Shown here piece after piece: positions 23,986-36,490 of a DNA stretch of 64,000 nucleotides. The translations under genes were made by a program, and so were the position numbers. The DNA lies in the NCBI GenBank assembly GCA_013399855.1, contig VXAY01005274.1:2879195-2943194 (forward strand), given 5' to 3'. Position 1 is the first letter of the stretch. Each line of letters opens with the position of its first letter. This DNA is from Oxyruncus cristatus (lineage: Eukaryota; Chordata; Aves; Passeriformes; Cotingidae). The notes under the pieces are model-generated. The model was not told the origin of the DNA. It saw nothing but the letters and a program-made list of their open reading frames with translations, and ran no database searches.

Positions 23986-26900
23986 ATGTTGAAGATTATC
24001 ATGTCCACAGTTGATCTGTTCCCAAGTTGCCATTTGAAAGCCAATCTTTCAGGTCCTTCCAAATGTATATAGAGAAAGCTGATATGGCTCCTTTGTCCCA
24101 GTCTACTGCATTGAGTCTTTAGCTTAATCTCCCTGGTTTTGCAACATTCTAACAAAATCACAGCTTTTGAAAGAGCTTAGATGGTGTAACTTGGCTCCAG
24201 TAATCGTTCAATCCTGGCATCTGTTTTATTGCTTTATATATTGTGGAACTGAGGGAGATTATCTGCTAATTATTCCCTGTAGTCTGCAAGACAGATGGAA
24301 AAAAAAGCAAAATGTGTTTCAGCAACGTGCAGACATTATGTGCTCAAACTTCAATCTCTTTTCTGGTCATTGTCCCAGAAGTGACAGAAGTATGGGAATC
24401 ATCTGCAGATGAGATGGATCTGTAAGACAACAGTCAATAAAATGTTCACAGAGATTATATTTGCATGACTGGCCACAGCATAATCAGGTCTTGAACAACT
24501 CTTAGATTAACTTTCTTTTTCCATGGTCAGGGAAGAAAACCTGTTGAGTCCAGAAAGATCACACGGTCAATCTCACCCAGCAGTGACCTCCAGCAAAAGC
24601 TCTCCCAAGAAAGCTTAGAGACAACAGACAAGATAACACCTTGACTCAGAAGTGTTGTACTTGCCCATGTCAGGCCAGGCTAAAATTGTCTCCTTCCCCA
24701 GAGCATTCCTTGCTCTTTTCTCTGTTTTGCTCTTGTATATGCCAGGACTGTATGTTGCCTATGAAGCACTGGCTGAAGGTGAGGCCAAGGGAGGCCTTTT
24801 GGAATTCATATCCCCCCAGAAGCCACACAGGTAAAGAAGACCTTTGGAAAAAGCACTGACTTCTGGTTAGAAAACTGGCTGACCTGGAGGAGAAAAAAAA
24901 GGGAGAAGGCAACCATGGTGAGGCCCACATACCATCCTCATGGATAACACTGGTATGCCATGGGCAAGCCCATGGATGATCCAAGGGCTCAGGTGAGCGC
25001 ATAAAACTTTTGCAATATGGGTTCTGAGTCCCTTATCACGAGGTGTGGGCAAGTCTTCCCAGCAAAGATGGGCTGTCATGATAAATGACTTTTTCCAGGA
25101 GTGTAAAGAGCAAAACGGGTCCCCTCCTTCCTCCCTTCCCTCACACCCTCCTGGCTCCAAGCCCATGGGCCTCCTGTCCAGTGCCAGAGCGCTGCCTCCC
25201 TGCAGCAGCCACACTCTTGACTGGGTCACACTTCCCCTGCCTGCACCTACTGCACACAAGGCACCATCTCGTTGACTTCCCACAAAGGCAAAAGTACCAC
25301 AATGATTTGAGGTGGAGCTATCTTCCTTATATAGGGAATGCCATAATGTCCGTTCCAAAATAGCTCCTACTCTGCTGTGGATTAACAAAATGGAACACTG
25401 CTGCGGAGAGCAGGGCTGAAGAGCAAGAGGGGCAGTTTGTATGATGGCAAGGCCCAGATGAATGTAACAGTGAGGAAAATATGGTAGAAAAAACAAACAA
25501 TCCAAAAAGAGAGTGAGAGGACATAAAGATTCAGCTGGAGAAAATGCTGAGTTTACAATCAAAGCATTTCAGCTGGGTCCAAACTTGTTCCTAAATGGAA
25601 CTTCAGCTGTCCCCGACCCTTTTTGCCCTCGACAAGGAGTAGAGCTGGCCAAGGGGTGTTCCTGCTTCTTTTGTTCAGCCAGAGGCTGCAAGCTCAGGGC
25701 CCACCCTCCCCAGTTACATCCCCAGAGGGAGGGGAGCTTGTCTGGATGTGCCAATCCCCAAGGTAATGATGCGTCCTGTGAGTCTCATGACATCAAACAC
25801 TGGGAGGGGAGGGGGTAATTAGCGCCCCAGTGACTGCAGCAGGTTGTCAGCACAACACTGGTTCTGAGCATGCAGCTTTTAGTGGGTCATGAGGAAACGG
25901 CGTGGGGCTGGTAGAGAAGTCCCTGCTCAGCAGGAACAAGAGAAGCAGGCCAAATTTAATACTCTAATGAAATATCAATGAAATGGCAGCCAGCTTGGGG
26001 TGTATTCATACCCAGCACTGAGTGCAGCTTCAGTGAGAATGGTGGGGCTTATTCAAGATGCCACCTCTTAGACCCTCTTTCTTATAAATCCACACCCATC
26101 TACAGAGATATTCTTGCATATCCAGGCACATACCTGTGCTTGGTCTTCACTTTTAGAATGGCCTGAAAGAAAACTCCCAGGGACCTGTGGAACAAGCTGG
26201 GATTTGGTATCAGATCCTGTGGCAAGTACCATCTGCGGGAAAAGTCATGTTCACATATCCTGTGAGAGGAATATTGTCAGACTTCTTTACTCATAGGAAG
26301 GGACATCTTAGTGCAGTTCCTTATCCCTTCTTATTACGGAACCTTCACAGGGGCTGATCAGTCCTGACCAGTGGTTAGAGCTACGCCTGGAGTCAGAATG
26401 GAGGAGGGAGACAGAGTGATGGGGGAAAGGAGCCAAAGACTTTGCCCGTCAAAAAGGGAGGAGAACTAGGAGATTGGAAGCCAGATTGATGTCAGGAATC
26501 CTGCAAATGCTGTATGCTCAGCAGGGAGCAGGCAAGGCTCAAGCAAGAACAAGGCACAGCCCTTGGACTCAGGAGTCAGCAGAGCTCCAGCCAAGGAGCA
26601 ATCAGTGGGAGTCAGGCATCAGCCCAGCTTGAAGGCCAGTGCCTCCCTGGATGGGTTGATCAATCCCATGGCTCCAAGGGGGCCTGCAGGACTGACAGAT
26701 GTCACAGAGGCTGAAGGCGGTCAGGTAACCACCTGCTGCTCAAGATGCAAAGTCACATGTAGGCCCAGTGCCATGAAGAATAAAACATGACATTGATCAG
26801 TGGTGATGGTGTGTCAAGTGCCTTTTTAATATTGTCCCTTTGGCTAGAACATTGGCCATCAGTTTTCTGTGCCAAGCAAAGGAAAGGACACTGTGATGAC

Positions 26901-28375
26901 CCAGTCTAGTGATAAAAGCAAGATACATATGAAAACCCTGTAAGAGCTGAACACACTACACACACCACTGACTGCTTCTCCACAGTGGTCCTTGTCCTCT
27001 CCCTTGGCTATCGCTGCCTACACCCAGACTCTACAGAAAATAAGAAGCACCTTAGTCTCCAGGATCTGAAAGCTCTTTTCTAATCTTTGCACCTCCTCTG
27101 AAGTGCGAAACTCCAGAGAACGGCCTGTCCATTGGAGACTTCTGACCACTGTGTGATGTGGGTTCCTTTGGAGGAAACTTTCACCCACTATGGATCAAAC
27201 CAGACCTATTTCTAGGAGACTGTCCCATTGCAAAGCTGCTGGGAAGAAAATGATCTATAAAATGAAAGCACTTCAGAGTATGTGATTAAAGGAAAGTATT
27301 TCATTTATCCAAGGAAACCTTAGGAGGCAGCTTGACCATGATCTATAATTTGTTTCTGAGTGTGGAGAGATGCTCTGGTCCAGCCAAGACTGATGCCCCC
27401 AGCTCTAAGTCCTTTGACAAGTTTGGCAGCAGTTTGATGGGGAGACCACACAGGTTTGCCAGGTCCTTCTGTTCTGCCAGCTGATGAATTCAGCTGCTGA
27501 CAGCTAAAAGAGCAGCATGGTTTGCAAGAGAGCAGCAAGATATATGGGCAGAGAGAAATGCTGTACAAAACAAGTGGCTCAGAAAGCCACAGCAAAGAGA
27601 AGCAGATGGAGGAGGTGGTGGGACTGGGGTGAAGCAGGAGGAGTGGGAACCATTGGGACACATCAGGCGAATAATGGCATGTGAGATTTGAGATCCTTTT
27701 GTAGAACCATAGATGGTACCTTCCAGAGCAAACACACTTTCTCTGAATGAGAACCAACAAAGTATTCTCACACCAAACAACATCTCTGATTTATTTTATA
27801 TGAGCTCTGTTTGAAGGGGGAGAGAGAGTTGTTTAAGATGAAAGCTAGGCAGTGAACAAAATGAAATATTATTTTATTAAATGCCACAAGACTGTGAGGT
27901 GTTCAAAAAGGTATTTGATTTCAAACCATGCTGTTTGCAAGTGCCAATCACTGCCCATGATTTCTATCTCAGCAGGTTCACGTCAAAGCCTCTAAAGAGT
28001 TGTACCACACATGACATTGGAGCCCTCCCTGGCTGCTCATTCTTGATGAAGAACGAGCACAGAAGAGGTACCAACATGATACATACACTGGACTGGTCTT
28101 TCTCATCCAAACCTGACGAATGCAAAAATAATCCAATATTGGCAGACCATCTACAAATACCAGGCTCAGGTCATCTTGGTTTTTCCAGTTAGAAACCAGA
28201 AATCTAAGCCACATTTCTAAGCTTACTTGACTTTCCACTTGAAGTGAGCACTGCCTGTTATCTGTTTCAGTGGTGCAGCCCAGCATGGGAGACCCCAAAC
28301 ATTGAAACAAAATTATCACTGACTTTATGAGACACTTGTACAACTTTGCACCTGCAATTAAAGCAGTTAAATGAA
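23986..28375. other. unique noncoding sequence
   Basis: No gene is supported. It contains the longest open frame in the window (231 codons, minus strand, 24867-25562), opposed by overlapping 76-110-codon frames. The predicted product is low in recognisable structure. The local sequence is moderately GC-rich, which lengthens chance frames. A 146-codon minus frame at 27320-27760 is equally featureless. Confidence 0.5.
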
Positions 28376-28755
28376 GTGAATCGTAAATCCATAGATTTTA
28401 AGGCCAGAATGGACTTTCTTCATTATCTTGTCTGATTTCTTGCTCTGGTGTGGTATAAGCTGAAGAATTGCACCCTGAGGAGCATCTGTCTGGCCCACAG
28501 TATCTACTTGGACTGGAGAGAGCATACCTTTCAGAAATAGCCCCTTTTGCTGGCTTTAGACCTTCACATGTCTGGATAACAGTATCACTGAAGGTTTCAT
28601 ACTGTGTTTCTCAGCTGAATTTGTTGGGCTTCAGCTGTGAGCAACTACAAACAGGTTTGGTCAGAGAGACTCATAAATATTTCCCTTATATCTCTGCTTT
28701 CTGTAAAGATTCAGGTTACTCTTTGACCTCATCTCTGTTCAAGTAAGTAACCTTT
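28376..28755 (-). mobile_element. ancient CR1/L3-type LINE 3' end, reversed
   Basis: The plus strand starts with 'atccatagattttaaggcca' and 'gaatggactttc', then 'cattatcttgtctgatttc'. This is the reverse complement of the old CR1/L3 terminus (consensus: attcatagattctaaggccagaaggg, then gatcatctagtctgacctcc). Later 'cctttcagaaatagccc', 'tgaatttgttgggcttcagc' and 'ttactctttgacctc' keep the order of that family. It is heavily mutated and much older than the nearby bird CR1 tails. A 92-codon plus frame here is an artefact. Confidence 0.6.
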
Positions 28756-31700
28756 TTTCATTTGGATGCTCACAGTTTTGGTGGTCTTGAATACACCTAA
28801 GTTACCCAAGATCCAAAAGAAAAGTCTCCACCAGCCCATGTAGTGGCCAAAATTCCAGATTTTTCTTGCCACTGAGCTACGATTATGTCATACAAAACTG
28901 ACATGGACCTGTTAGATCCAAGAAAAAAAGCAAATGTCCATCTAATCCATTTCATCTAATTCAATTTTCCACGGCCCACATGCAAAGACACCTGTGGGTT
29001 TTTTTCTCGTCAATCAGAATAATTTGTACAACATTGCAAGGAAAGTTGTCCCATCTGGTAAACTCTTTGCTGAGCAGAGTGTGTTTATTGTTACTGTATG
29101 ATTACTTAATCCCTTCATATGTTTCGTGATGTGGTACTGGATGAACACAACTGAAACACAGTGTTTAATTACCTCCAGAGGCTTTTGATGCTCTTAAGAA
29201 AGGAGTGGGAAACACTCGTGGAGTTAAGAACAAGACCAACAGCAGGGAGAAAAGACAGGTGCTTTAAGTCTTCTCTTCCTTGAGCACATGACTTAAGTTT
29301 CTCCACAGGCATCCCTGCTAGACAAAATTCATCTGTCCTACATAGAGACTAGATTCACTACAAGTTATGTGCTATGAAACAGCAGCAACTGAGTTTGGAA
29401 TAATTTAATTGAGACCAAATGTCAGCCCTCTGCACATCAGTGGAAATACCTCACTGCGTCTTACACCCCAAATGAATTTAGAGTATTTATTTATTTTCCA
29501 GTATCACATCTGTAGTGCAGAAAATATCTTGATTCTAAAAGAGGGGTACAAATAATGGACTTTAAGACAGTGCACAGAGTACTTTCTTTTCTGCTGAGTT
29601 ATTTCTAAGAGGTATTTCTCCTCCCATTCACACTCACAGCACAGTGCAGCTGTGTTCCCATGACAGTGTAGATGCTCCTGTACTTTCACATAGCACTCAG
29701 GCAGGGGAACTCATGTCTTGAACCCGTACATGACTGCCCTAAATACTTTTAAGAATAAAATACAAATTATACAGCAACAGCAACCAGCAATCAGAAAAAT
29801 AGAATTACTGTAACAGTTACAATCATGGAAAAACACTATCAGATTCTCAGACTTGCTTTCACCATCCAAAGCATCCTGGCTATACTTGAAGTATGATAAA
29901 AGAAATGACATTTCCTATTCTATAATCCATTATTCATCAAAGACCAGCATGTAATGAAAACAGAAGCGCAAACATCTGTTTTCAGGTTAGATCTTTTTGG
30001 AGATCTAATTCCTCTGAAGAACTTAAATCCAGAAGTCAAACATCATAAATAATTAGACAAAGGGTGCTGAAAATTATAGAAGAGTCAGGAGTATCTCCAG
30101 TGCCTCTGTATGCATCTTTGATATTCCTTTCATGGGAAAACACTGGCTTTCAGGTGAGAACACCATATAACATAGGAAGCTGTTCTGACCTATTTGTAAT
30201 TCCCAAGCAGACTAATATTTAAACTGCCCAGTGAATTGTGTCTGCTTTTACACCCTCTTAATTTCAAAGAAAAGGCAGCTGTGAAGAGGAAGAGGTCTGC
30301 AATGTCAAATACAGTTTCTTTTGTGGAGGTATTCCTCTTCAAAGGGAGAACAGGGAAACTAGCTCAGCTTTTAGTGTCTCACAACAGACATTTATGATAG
30401 AACAAATTAATTCTGTCTGAGATGTCCACAGTAACCCACAGCTATTGGAAGAGTAAAACCTCTGTGATCTGCATCACGCCTACACCCCTCAGCAGCTGAA
30501 ATATGGAGAATAAGTGCATCAGGACAAATTAACTCAGCAAGGAAACAGCTTCAGCCACAGTATTTTAATGGTCTAATATAAGGATGAGATATTCTTGGCT
30601 AAATTTTGCCTTCAGTAACACCTGTAAATACATGTGGTTTCTTGGAAGAGAACTGCGTGCAGCCTTGCTTTGTAAATATTTAGACTACACATTATACCAT
30701 ATGATAGCAACTCGTGAGTGACTTACCACTTGTCCTCCTGTGAATAGGTGATTTTGCAGATGATGAGCCTAGTCCCTTGTCATTAAAATTATAAAGGAAA
30801 GGGCTTGTGGTATCCTACAATAATAGCCCCAAACCCCATATGCCACAGCCGCCAGACCGCAAGGCTGTGGATGTATTTAACTGAGCTACATTTTTACAAG
30901 GGGATCTCTGTTCTTCCTCCTGTGCCAGGAAGATCATTAAGGGCTTTATATTGTCACTTAATCTGACACCAAAACGAGTCAAGTCCGACTAAATTGCTGA
31001 TGGTTAACTTCTGTTTTTCCTCGGCAGAGGGAGCTTGATACTGCATCAAGAGCCATCGTCTTTGCTTGGGCATGTTCTCCCCAGCCTGTTATCGGTAGCA
31101 CTCCTCAATGCCATGGTTATTTGCAGGTAAATGAGGAGACACTTGTGGCACTTGGGAACAGCTCTGAAAAGCCGCTCATCCCTCTGGGTCAGAGCAGCAT
31201 CGAGCAATCTGGTGTGTGCTGGATGCATCCAATGCACAGCCCTGTTCCAGAGGGATTTTCTATTGGGTTCAAGTCAAAGGTCAGCCTGAGATGGGGGTGA
31301 AAGGTGAAAACTGGACTTGCACTGATCCGAAGCTTGCTGGAGTCAACACAGGGTGAAACCAGAGTGAGTTTAAGCAGCTGACGGACAAGTTCAAATTGTA
31401 CCAGGGATGAGATTCAATATCCCTGGTGCCACCCAGTGCCATCCCTTGGGAATTGGGGCTGAGGATGGAGATCTTCACAGAGCAGAAGAAGGGTCCCCAG
31501 CCATGCTGAGTAGGGTGGCCCAGGGAATCAGTAAAAAAGCAGGTTTCTTAGGAAGCTTTTCTCACTGCAGGTTGGCACAGCGGTGCCTGAGGGTTGCCCT
31601 AGGAAACATCTGCAAAGTGTTTGCACTGTGCTGGGGAATCAGGCAGAGGAGCTCCCAAGGCAAGTGCCATGGAAGTGTTCACCCTGCTATGAGCCCATGG

Positions 31701-33451
31701 GCTGGCACAGAACAGCCCTCCAGCTCCCTTGGCCTCCAGGGTTTGATAAAGGGATTTCTGCTTCAACCAAAGCAAATAAAACAGAGTTCCCCAAGCAGCT
31801 CTCACCAAAGTCATGTTGTTGTTTGGATCTCAGGGCCCCTTGGAGGACGGTTCAAAGTCATCCCTTGCAGTGGGCAGTAGCTGAGGAGGTCACTTGAGTC
31901 TTGCTAATTCAGTGTGAAAACATGGGCCTGAACATTTTAATGTTTGTAAATATAACAGGATACAATTAGTACTTGTAACGCATCCCTGAGATAACTGAGG
32001 ATGGGAACACACATTTTAGAATAGAAAGTTAAGCATGCAGGTATTAAAATTACTCCAATAAAAATACATGCTGAAAGAATTAGAAACAAAGCCCATAAAG
32101 ACTGAATTCTTAGGCCTTTATCCTATGCACTGGAGAAGTAGTTATCTGATTTTATTCCTCTAACAGGCCATGATCCATGGGAAAATACTTCTATAAAACA
32201 GCCATTAACCAATTAATAACTTTCTGGCTTCAGTTGCCTACTTATAATACATTTTTTCCCACATATTCAAGTAAGTCAAAGCTGTGTAATTCTAACCCCA
32301 TATTCCTTGATGGGCAGTTCATTTGTTGTGATGGAAGGAGCCTTGAAGATGCGCCTGCTACCCACTTATTTTCAAGGTAAATGAGACAAACTGCAAATCA
32401 AGGACACCATTAAAACTTGCCCATATAAAGCAAAGGTCTAGTTCAGGGCTGTCTGGATGAACATTCATTGGATCGGGCCCAAATTGCAATTGGTTTGCAT
32501 ATTTCCCAAAGAAATGCCAGTACATTAAATGCCCATGAATGCAAATAGGTTGTGTTTTTTCTGATTTGTATAATTTAACAGAGGGTGGCTTAAAAATGAA
32601 TGCACACAATAGGATTATACTATATTCTCAGGGTTTCAAACAAGTTGCTATCTGCCTCAGGGAAGGCCGATCTAGTGATTAAAGCTCAACCTCCAGGGAG
32701 GAGGAAATCACAGTTGTGTTCCCCGAATGGCCACATATTTGTGAAGTCACCAAACTTTTCACGCCTCTGCCCTCGGAACAGGGACAGAGACTATTTAGGC
32801 AGCTGCACCCACCCATCCACATTTGGATGTTGATAGCAGAGCAACGAGAGCGAGAGATGGTGTCGAAAGGCAAATTACCTTCTGACTTGGTTCCACAGAT
32901 GCATTTATATTTGTGCCATGAGTAGAGCACTACCCAGTGCACATATGTCTTTGCTTATAACATATATTTTTCACCCCATTTATGGCTTCCCCCACCGGTC
33001 TCTTTTCTTAGGTGTTCACAGTCATCATTCCCAGGAATATCTGAAAAAAAACAGGATGGCATCACCCTACAGCTCCCAGTTCTCTGCCTCTCTTGAGAAA
33101 CTCTGAGTCGTATTGTCAGTGTTTTATGTATTTACACCAACAGAGAAGGCCTGGGATGTGGGCTTTTTCGTTTATATGAGTCTCACCGCCACAGGGGGTA
33201 TTTAACTTTCTGCCCTGGTTGCTGTAATTCTCTCTCCAGTGGATATACAGTTCAGATCAGGTTCCTATTGCTGTGATGACAGGCATTCAGCAGGCACTGT
33301 AATTGCAGAGTTAAAACAGCTCATTTTCTTACTGGCAAGCTGTAGTTAAAGAGGTGCTAGGAGGCAGCCTGGCTGTCTGCAGAGGAACTGATCAAAGCAC
33401 TGAAAGGCATCTGGCTTGTCTCTGTTTTCTTTCACCACCCCCCTTGCTGAT
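28756..33451. other. unique sequence with conserved-looking blocks
   Basis: No gene is established. The part at about 30900-31010 and the following 31028-31126 segment are discussed under findings (conserved-looking DNA and a weak exon candidate). A second block with conserved noncoding appearance lies at about 33120-33430. Frames at 31407-31880 (157 codons) and elsewhere have no recognisable content. Confidence 0.45.
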
Positions 33452-33532
33452 GGAGGGGAAAAAGAGAGAGAAGGAGAGAAAAAGCGAATGAAAAAAAAAA
33501 AAAAAAAGAGAGAGGGGAAAAGAAGGAAAAAA
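33452..33532 (+). repeat. purine-rich tract with A17
   Basis: About 81 bases of nearly pure purine, broken only by a C at 33485 and a T at 33489. It includes an A17 run at 33491-33507 and GA repeats on both sides. Such tracts resist nucleosome wrapping and can form triplex structures. Confidence 0.85.
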
Positions 33533-35030
33533 CTATTAAAAAGGAATTTATGAAAATGAATACTTGTCCCTTTCCTAAGGGTAAAAGGCAGTGTCTTATT
33601 AAAGACAGTAAATGCCGTTGGGTTAGGTCTATTTTTTTTAACTCTGTGTATTTTTTAATAAGAAAATTGGGGTTTGTGAATGTTCATTTGTGTCTTATTT
33701 CCATTAGGTCTTCCCAGTAAGATAGCTGAGCTTTTTGGTAGCACTCTGCACACTGCAGAGAAAAAACCCTCCCCATCTCTGTATCAATGTCATCTTTCCT
33801 TACCAGACTCAGCTTTTTCTCCTTCTGACCTCTTCCCTTGTCTGGAGGACATAAGGTTCTAGCCAGAATGTGATGGACAATGGGATTCAGTGCCCTGGAT
33901 TAAAAAAAGTACAAATGAAACTCATTTTTACTTTACTTTTATTTGTTCTAATTTGCTCCAATTCTTCCTGTCATAAATTTCAGCAAATCACAAAGTAAGG
34001 TAAAAGGTAAATAGGGTTGACAAACCACTTGAGATGTTCATATGAAGGATAAAGAAGGGAAAAAAACTCCAACAGCAGGGGAAGATGCCCACCTGAAAAT
34101 TGAGTTGAATGATCCAAACACCTCTGAGAAGTCACTCAAAATGTTTCTCCCAGTGAGATAAAGGAGTCCCCAGGCAAAGAATGGCTCCATTTCCAAATAA
34201 GAAAAGAGACACTGCATCTTGGGGAGAAGCACCATTCAGGTGAAAATAACTGAAATGTGGGAATTGCTTCCTATGAACCAAAGGGGAAAAGGTTATCAGG
34301 ACAGTAAGAGCCAGCATCTGAGGGAACATGCTCTCCTCCAGAGACTCAGTGAAGTTCCTGCTCTAAAAGGTCCTGTAAGGCAGGAACCTGACCCATTACA
34401 TACTATTTTACAGCAGTTTTCAACCAGGTTTCCAGGCTGGACCAGTGCAAAAGCAGTGGGATTTCTCTTGTCTCTCCTGAGCTTTCAGTCATCAGAAACT
34501 CATCGGGGAGAGAGAGGGTTTGTTCTCGCTTTCTCTCCTCTCTCACTTCATTTTTTTCATCCACTATCTCTGGATGGTGACACCACAGCCTTCCCACAGA
34601 CAAAAGAGGAGTTCAGAGTCTTTGAAAGAAGAAAACAAACTTCATAACTCAACAAGGAGCCTAGACAGGCAATGTTGCAAATTAAGTTGAAAGAGGCCCA
34701 GTTACTGCACCATTATTTGATTTCCCCTTCTCTAATCCCTTGCTTGTAATTAGCATAATTTATTAACATATTAGAGTCATGCATGTGAACCCTCTTTATA
34801 GTTGCTGAGTGCTCCCTGAGGCTGCCTAGTGAAAGCTTTTCCCCACTGTTTAATAATATGTTACATAAGGAAAACCAGCTTCTGATATAATTTAAATTAT
34901 GACTTTCCTTTCTGCCTCTGAACACTCATTTCCTTTAAATGAGGTTAATTTCCTTAAATAATGAAAATCCTCCAATTTCAGTTTTCCATTCATTAGACCC
35001 CCTTAGTTCAACATGAAAAAGTCACACGCC
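33533..35030. other. unique noncoding sequence
   Basis: No gene or repeat is recognised. The frame at 34219-34647 (142 codons, plus) is opposed by minus-strand frames and has no motif. Confidence 0.55.
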
Positions 35031-35083
35031 AAGAGGGAAAAGGGGAAAAAAAAAAGGGGGAAAAAAAAGAAGAAAAAAGAAAA
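35031..35083 (+). repeat. uninterrupted 53-nt purine tract
   Basis: Only A and G occur from 35031 to 35083, arranged as A-runs separated by short G-runs. It is simple sequence without a fixed period. A minus-strand frame across it is a poly-Phe artefact. Confidence 0.9.
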
Positions 35084-35966
35084 TAAAGAAATCCCATTGA
35101 ACTTCAAACATAACCATCCTGAGAAGAGATTTCTGTGATCCTCTCTCCTCCTTTCCTTTCTGGATTGGGAAGGGCATAACACAGACTGTCAGGAGATAAT
35201 GATGGACAAGCAACTTCACATTAAACTAGTTTCTTCCATCTGGCATGTGAGGTCCTCTGAATCTCAAGGTGAATTTTCAAGGTGAATGCTGGCTCAGGAG
35301 TTACCCAGCCCTAAGTCTGTGGCCAAGGACTGGCTAAGCAGAAGACCTGCTCAAGAGAAGCAACACCAGTGTAAAGGTTTTTGAAACAGCATCCAAGAGT
35401 TGGTGTTCTGCTGCTCCTCTGAGTGCTTGTGTGAGTGCTTGGCTGATCCAGTATGTAAGTGCCTGACTCTAGCTGAGTTCAACCTGATTTAACTGCTAAT
35501 ACTTCGAGGATTTAGGCCTCTGTTATATTTCAATAAATCAGGAATAAAGTAATTTCTGCACCTTAAAGAACAACTGTGAGCTATTAAAGCTTGTAGCTGC
35601 GTACTCCAGGTGGATAATACCTCCTCCTGTCATTGTAGGGAGCACAGCACAGCCACAGTGGCAGTTTTAGCTGTGGAGTGACGCAGAACAGCAGCATCCT
35701 GCATGTGGATGGTTATTTAAAAACAGTGGTACCATGTTAACAAAAAGGGCACTCTGCTCTTTTTAAAAATAAGTACCTAAGATAAAAAAGTCTCCAGTGT
35801 CCTCCCACTGAAAAGATTTTATAATTACATCATTTTGGAGGCAATAAGAACCAAAAGAACCTCTGAAGACAACCACATGCTCGTTGCTCTGCAGGGGTCT
35901 CTGTGCTGCAGACCTCAGCAGTGCCCTGGGACATGAGCAAGGTTTAATTAATCAGTAAATAATGAT
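35084..35966. other. unique noncoding sequence
   Basis: Nothing gene-like is seen. A local near-duplication of 'gagtgcttgtgtgagtgctt' lies at about 35420-35440. Confidence 0.6.
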
Positions 35967-36211
35967 CACAGAGTCACAGAATTGTTTCTGTTGGAAAAGA
36001 CCTCCAGGATCATCGAGTCCAACCTGACCCATCACCACCTTGTCAACCAGACCAGAGCACTGAGTGCCACGTCCCCTCATTCCTTGAACACCTCCAGGGA
36101 TGGGGACTCCACCAACTCCTGGAGTACCTCATTCCAACAACCCTTTCCAGGAAGAAATTCTTCCTGGTGTCCAACCTGAACCTCTCCTGGAGCACCTTGA
36201 GGCTGTGATGT
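35967..36211 (-). mobile_element. CR1 LINE 3' end, reverse orientation
   Basis: The reverse complement of a CR1 tail: 'cacagagtcacagaattg', 'ttggaaaagacctccaggat', 'catcgagtccaacctgaccc', 'ccagaccagagcactgagtg', 'acacctccagggatggggac' and 'gaagaaattcttcctggtgt'. It shares this subfamily pattern with the copy at 41.9 kb. It is truncated at about 245 bp with no coding content. Confidence 0.93.
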
Positions 36212-36374
36212 AGGCTGGACAGTGTTCTGCCAAGTTTGGGGCAAAAGTTTGAGTCAGAGCTTATGCTTGCAGCCCCAGTTAACCTTTCTCTAAGGAAAAA
36301 CCCAACCTTAATGGGATGAAATGTCGGGAAAATTACGTTAATTTGCAGACTAAATTTTTTTCAGGACCTCAAAG

Positions 36375-36490
36375 AAGTAAATGATTGTTATTGTTGTTAT
36401 TACTTGTTTTTTATCACTGGGGAAACCCAGGGACAATTAAATGAACTTGCTGGAGATCCCAATGCCAGAGAGAGAAGAAAAAGACATGAT
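36375..36490 (-). mobile_element. possible MIR-like remnant
   Basis: 'ttattgttgttattactt', 'tcactggggaaacccaggga' and 'ttaaatgaacttgctgg' parallel a reversed MIR (attattatt, gatgaggaaactgaggca, ttaagtgacttgcccaagg). Divergence is high and the edges are arbitrary. Confidence 0.4.

Noticed and set aside
24867..25562. Longest open frame of the window, 231 codons on the minus strand
   Set aside because: No recognisable domain, repeat or signal, and the overlapping plus-strand frames are also open. With six frames over 64 kb, one frame of this size in a GC-richer patch is expected by chance.
25920..25955. Resemblance of 'ctgctcagcaggaacaa' to microRNA miR-24
   Set aside because: The seed and flanking bases do not match the mature miRNA, and no hairpin partner was found.
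33690..33725. Apparent micro-exon between 'ttatttccattag' and 'gtaaga'
   Set aside because: A 9-bp interval between acceptor-like and donor-like words is readily produced by chance, and there is no neighbouring exon.
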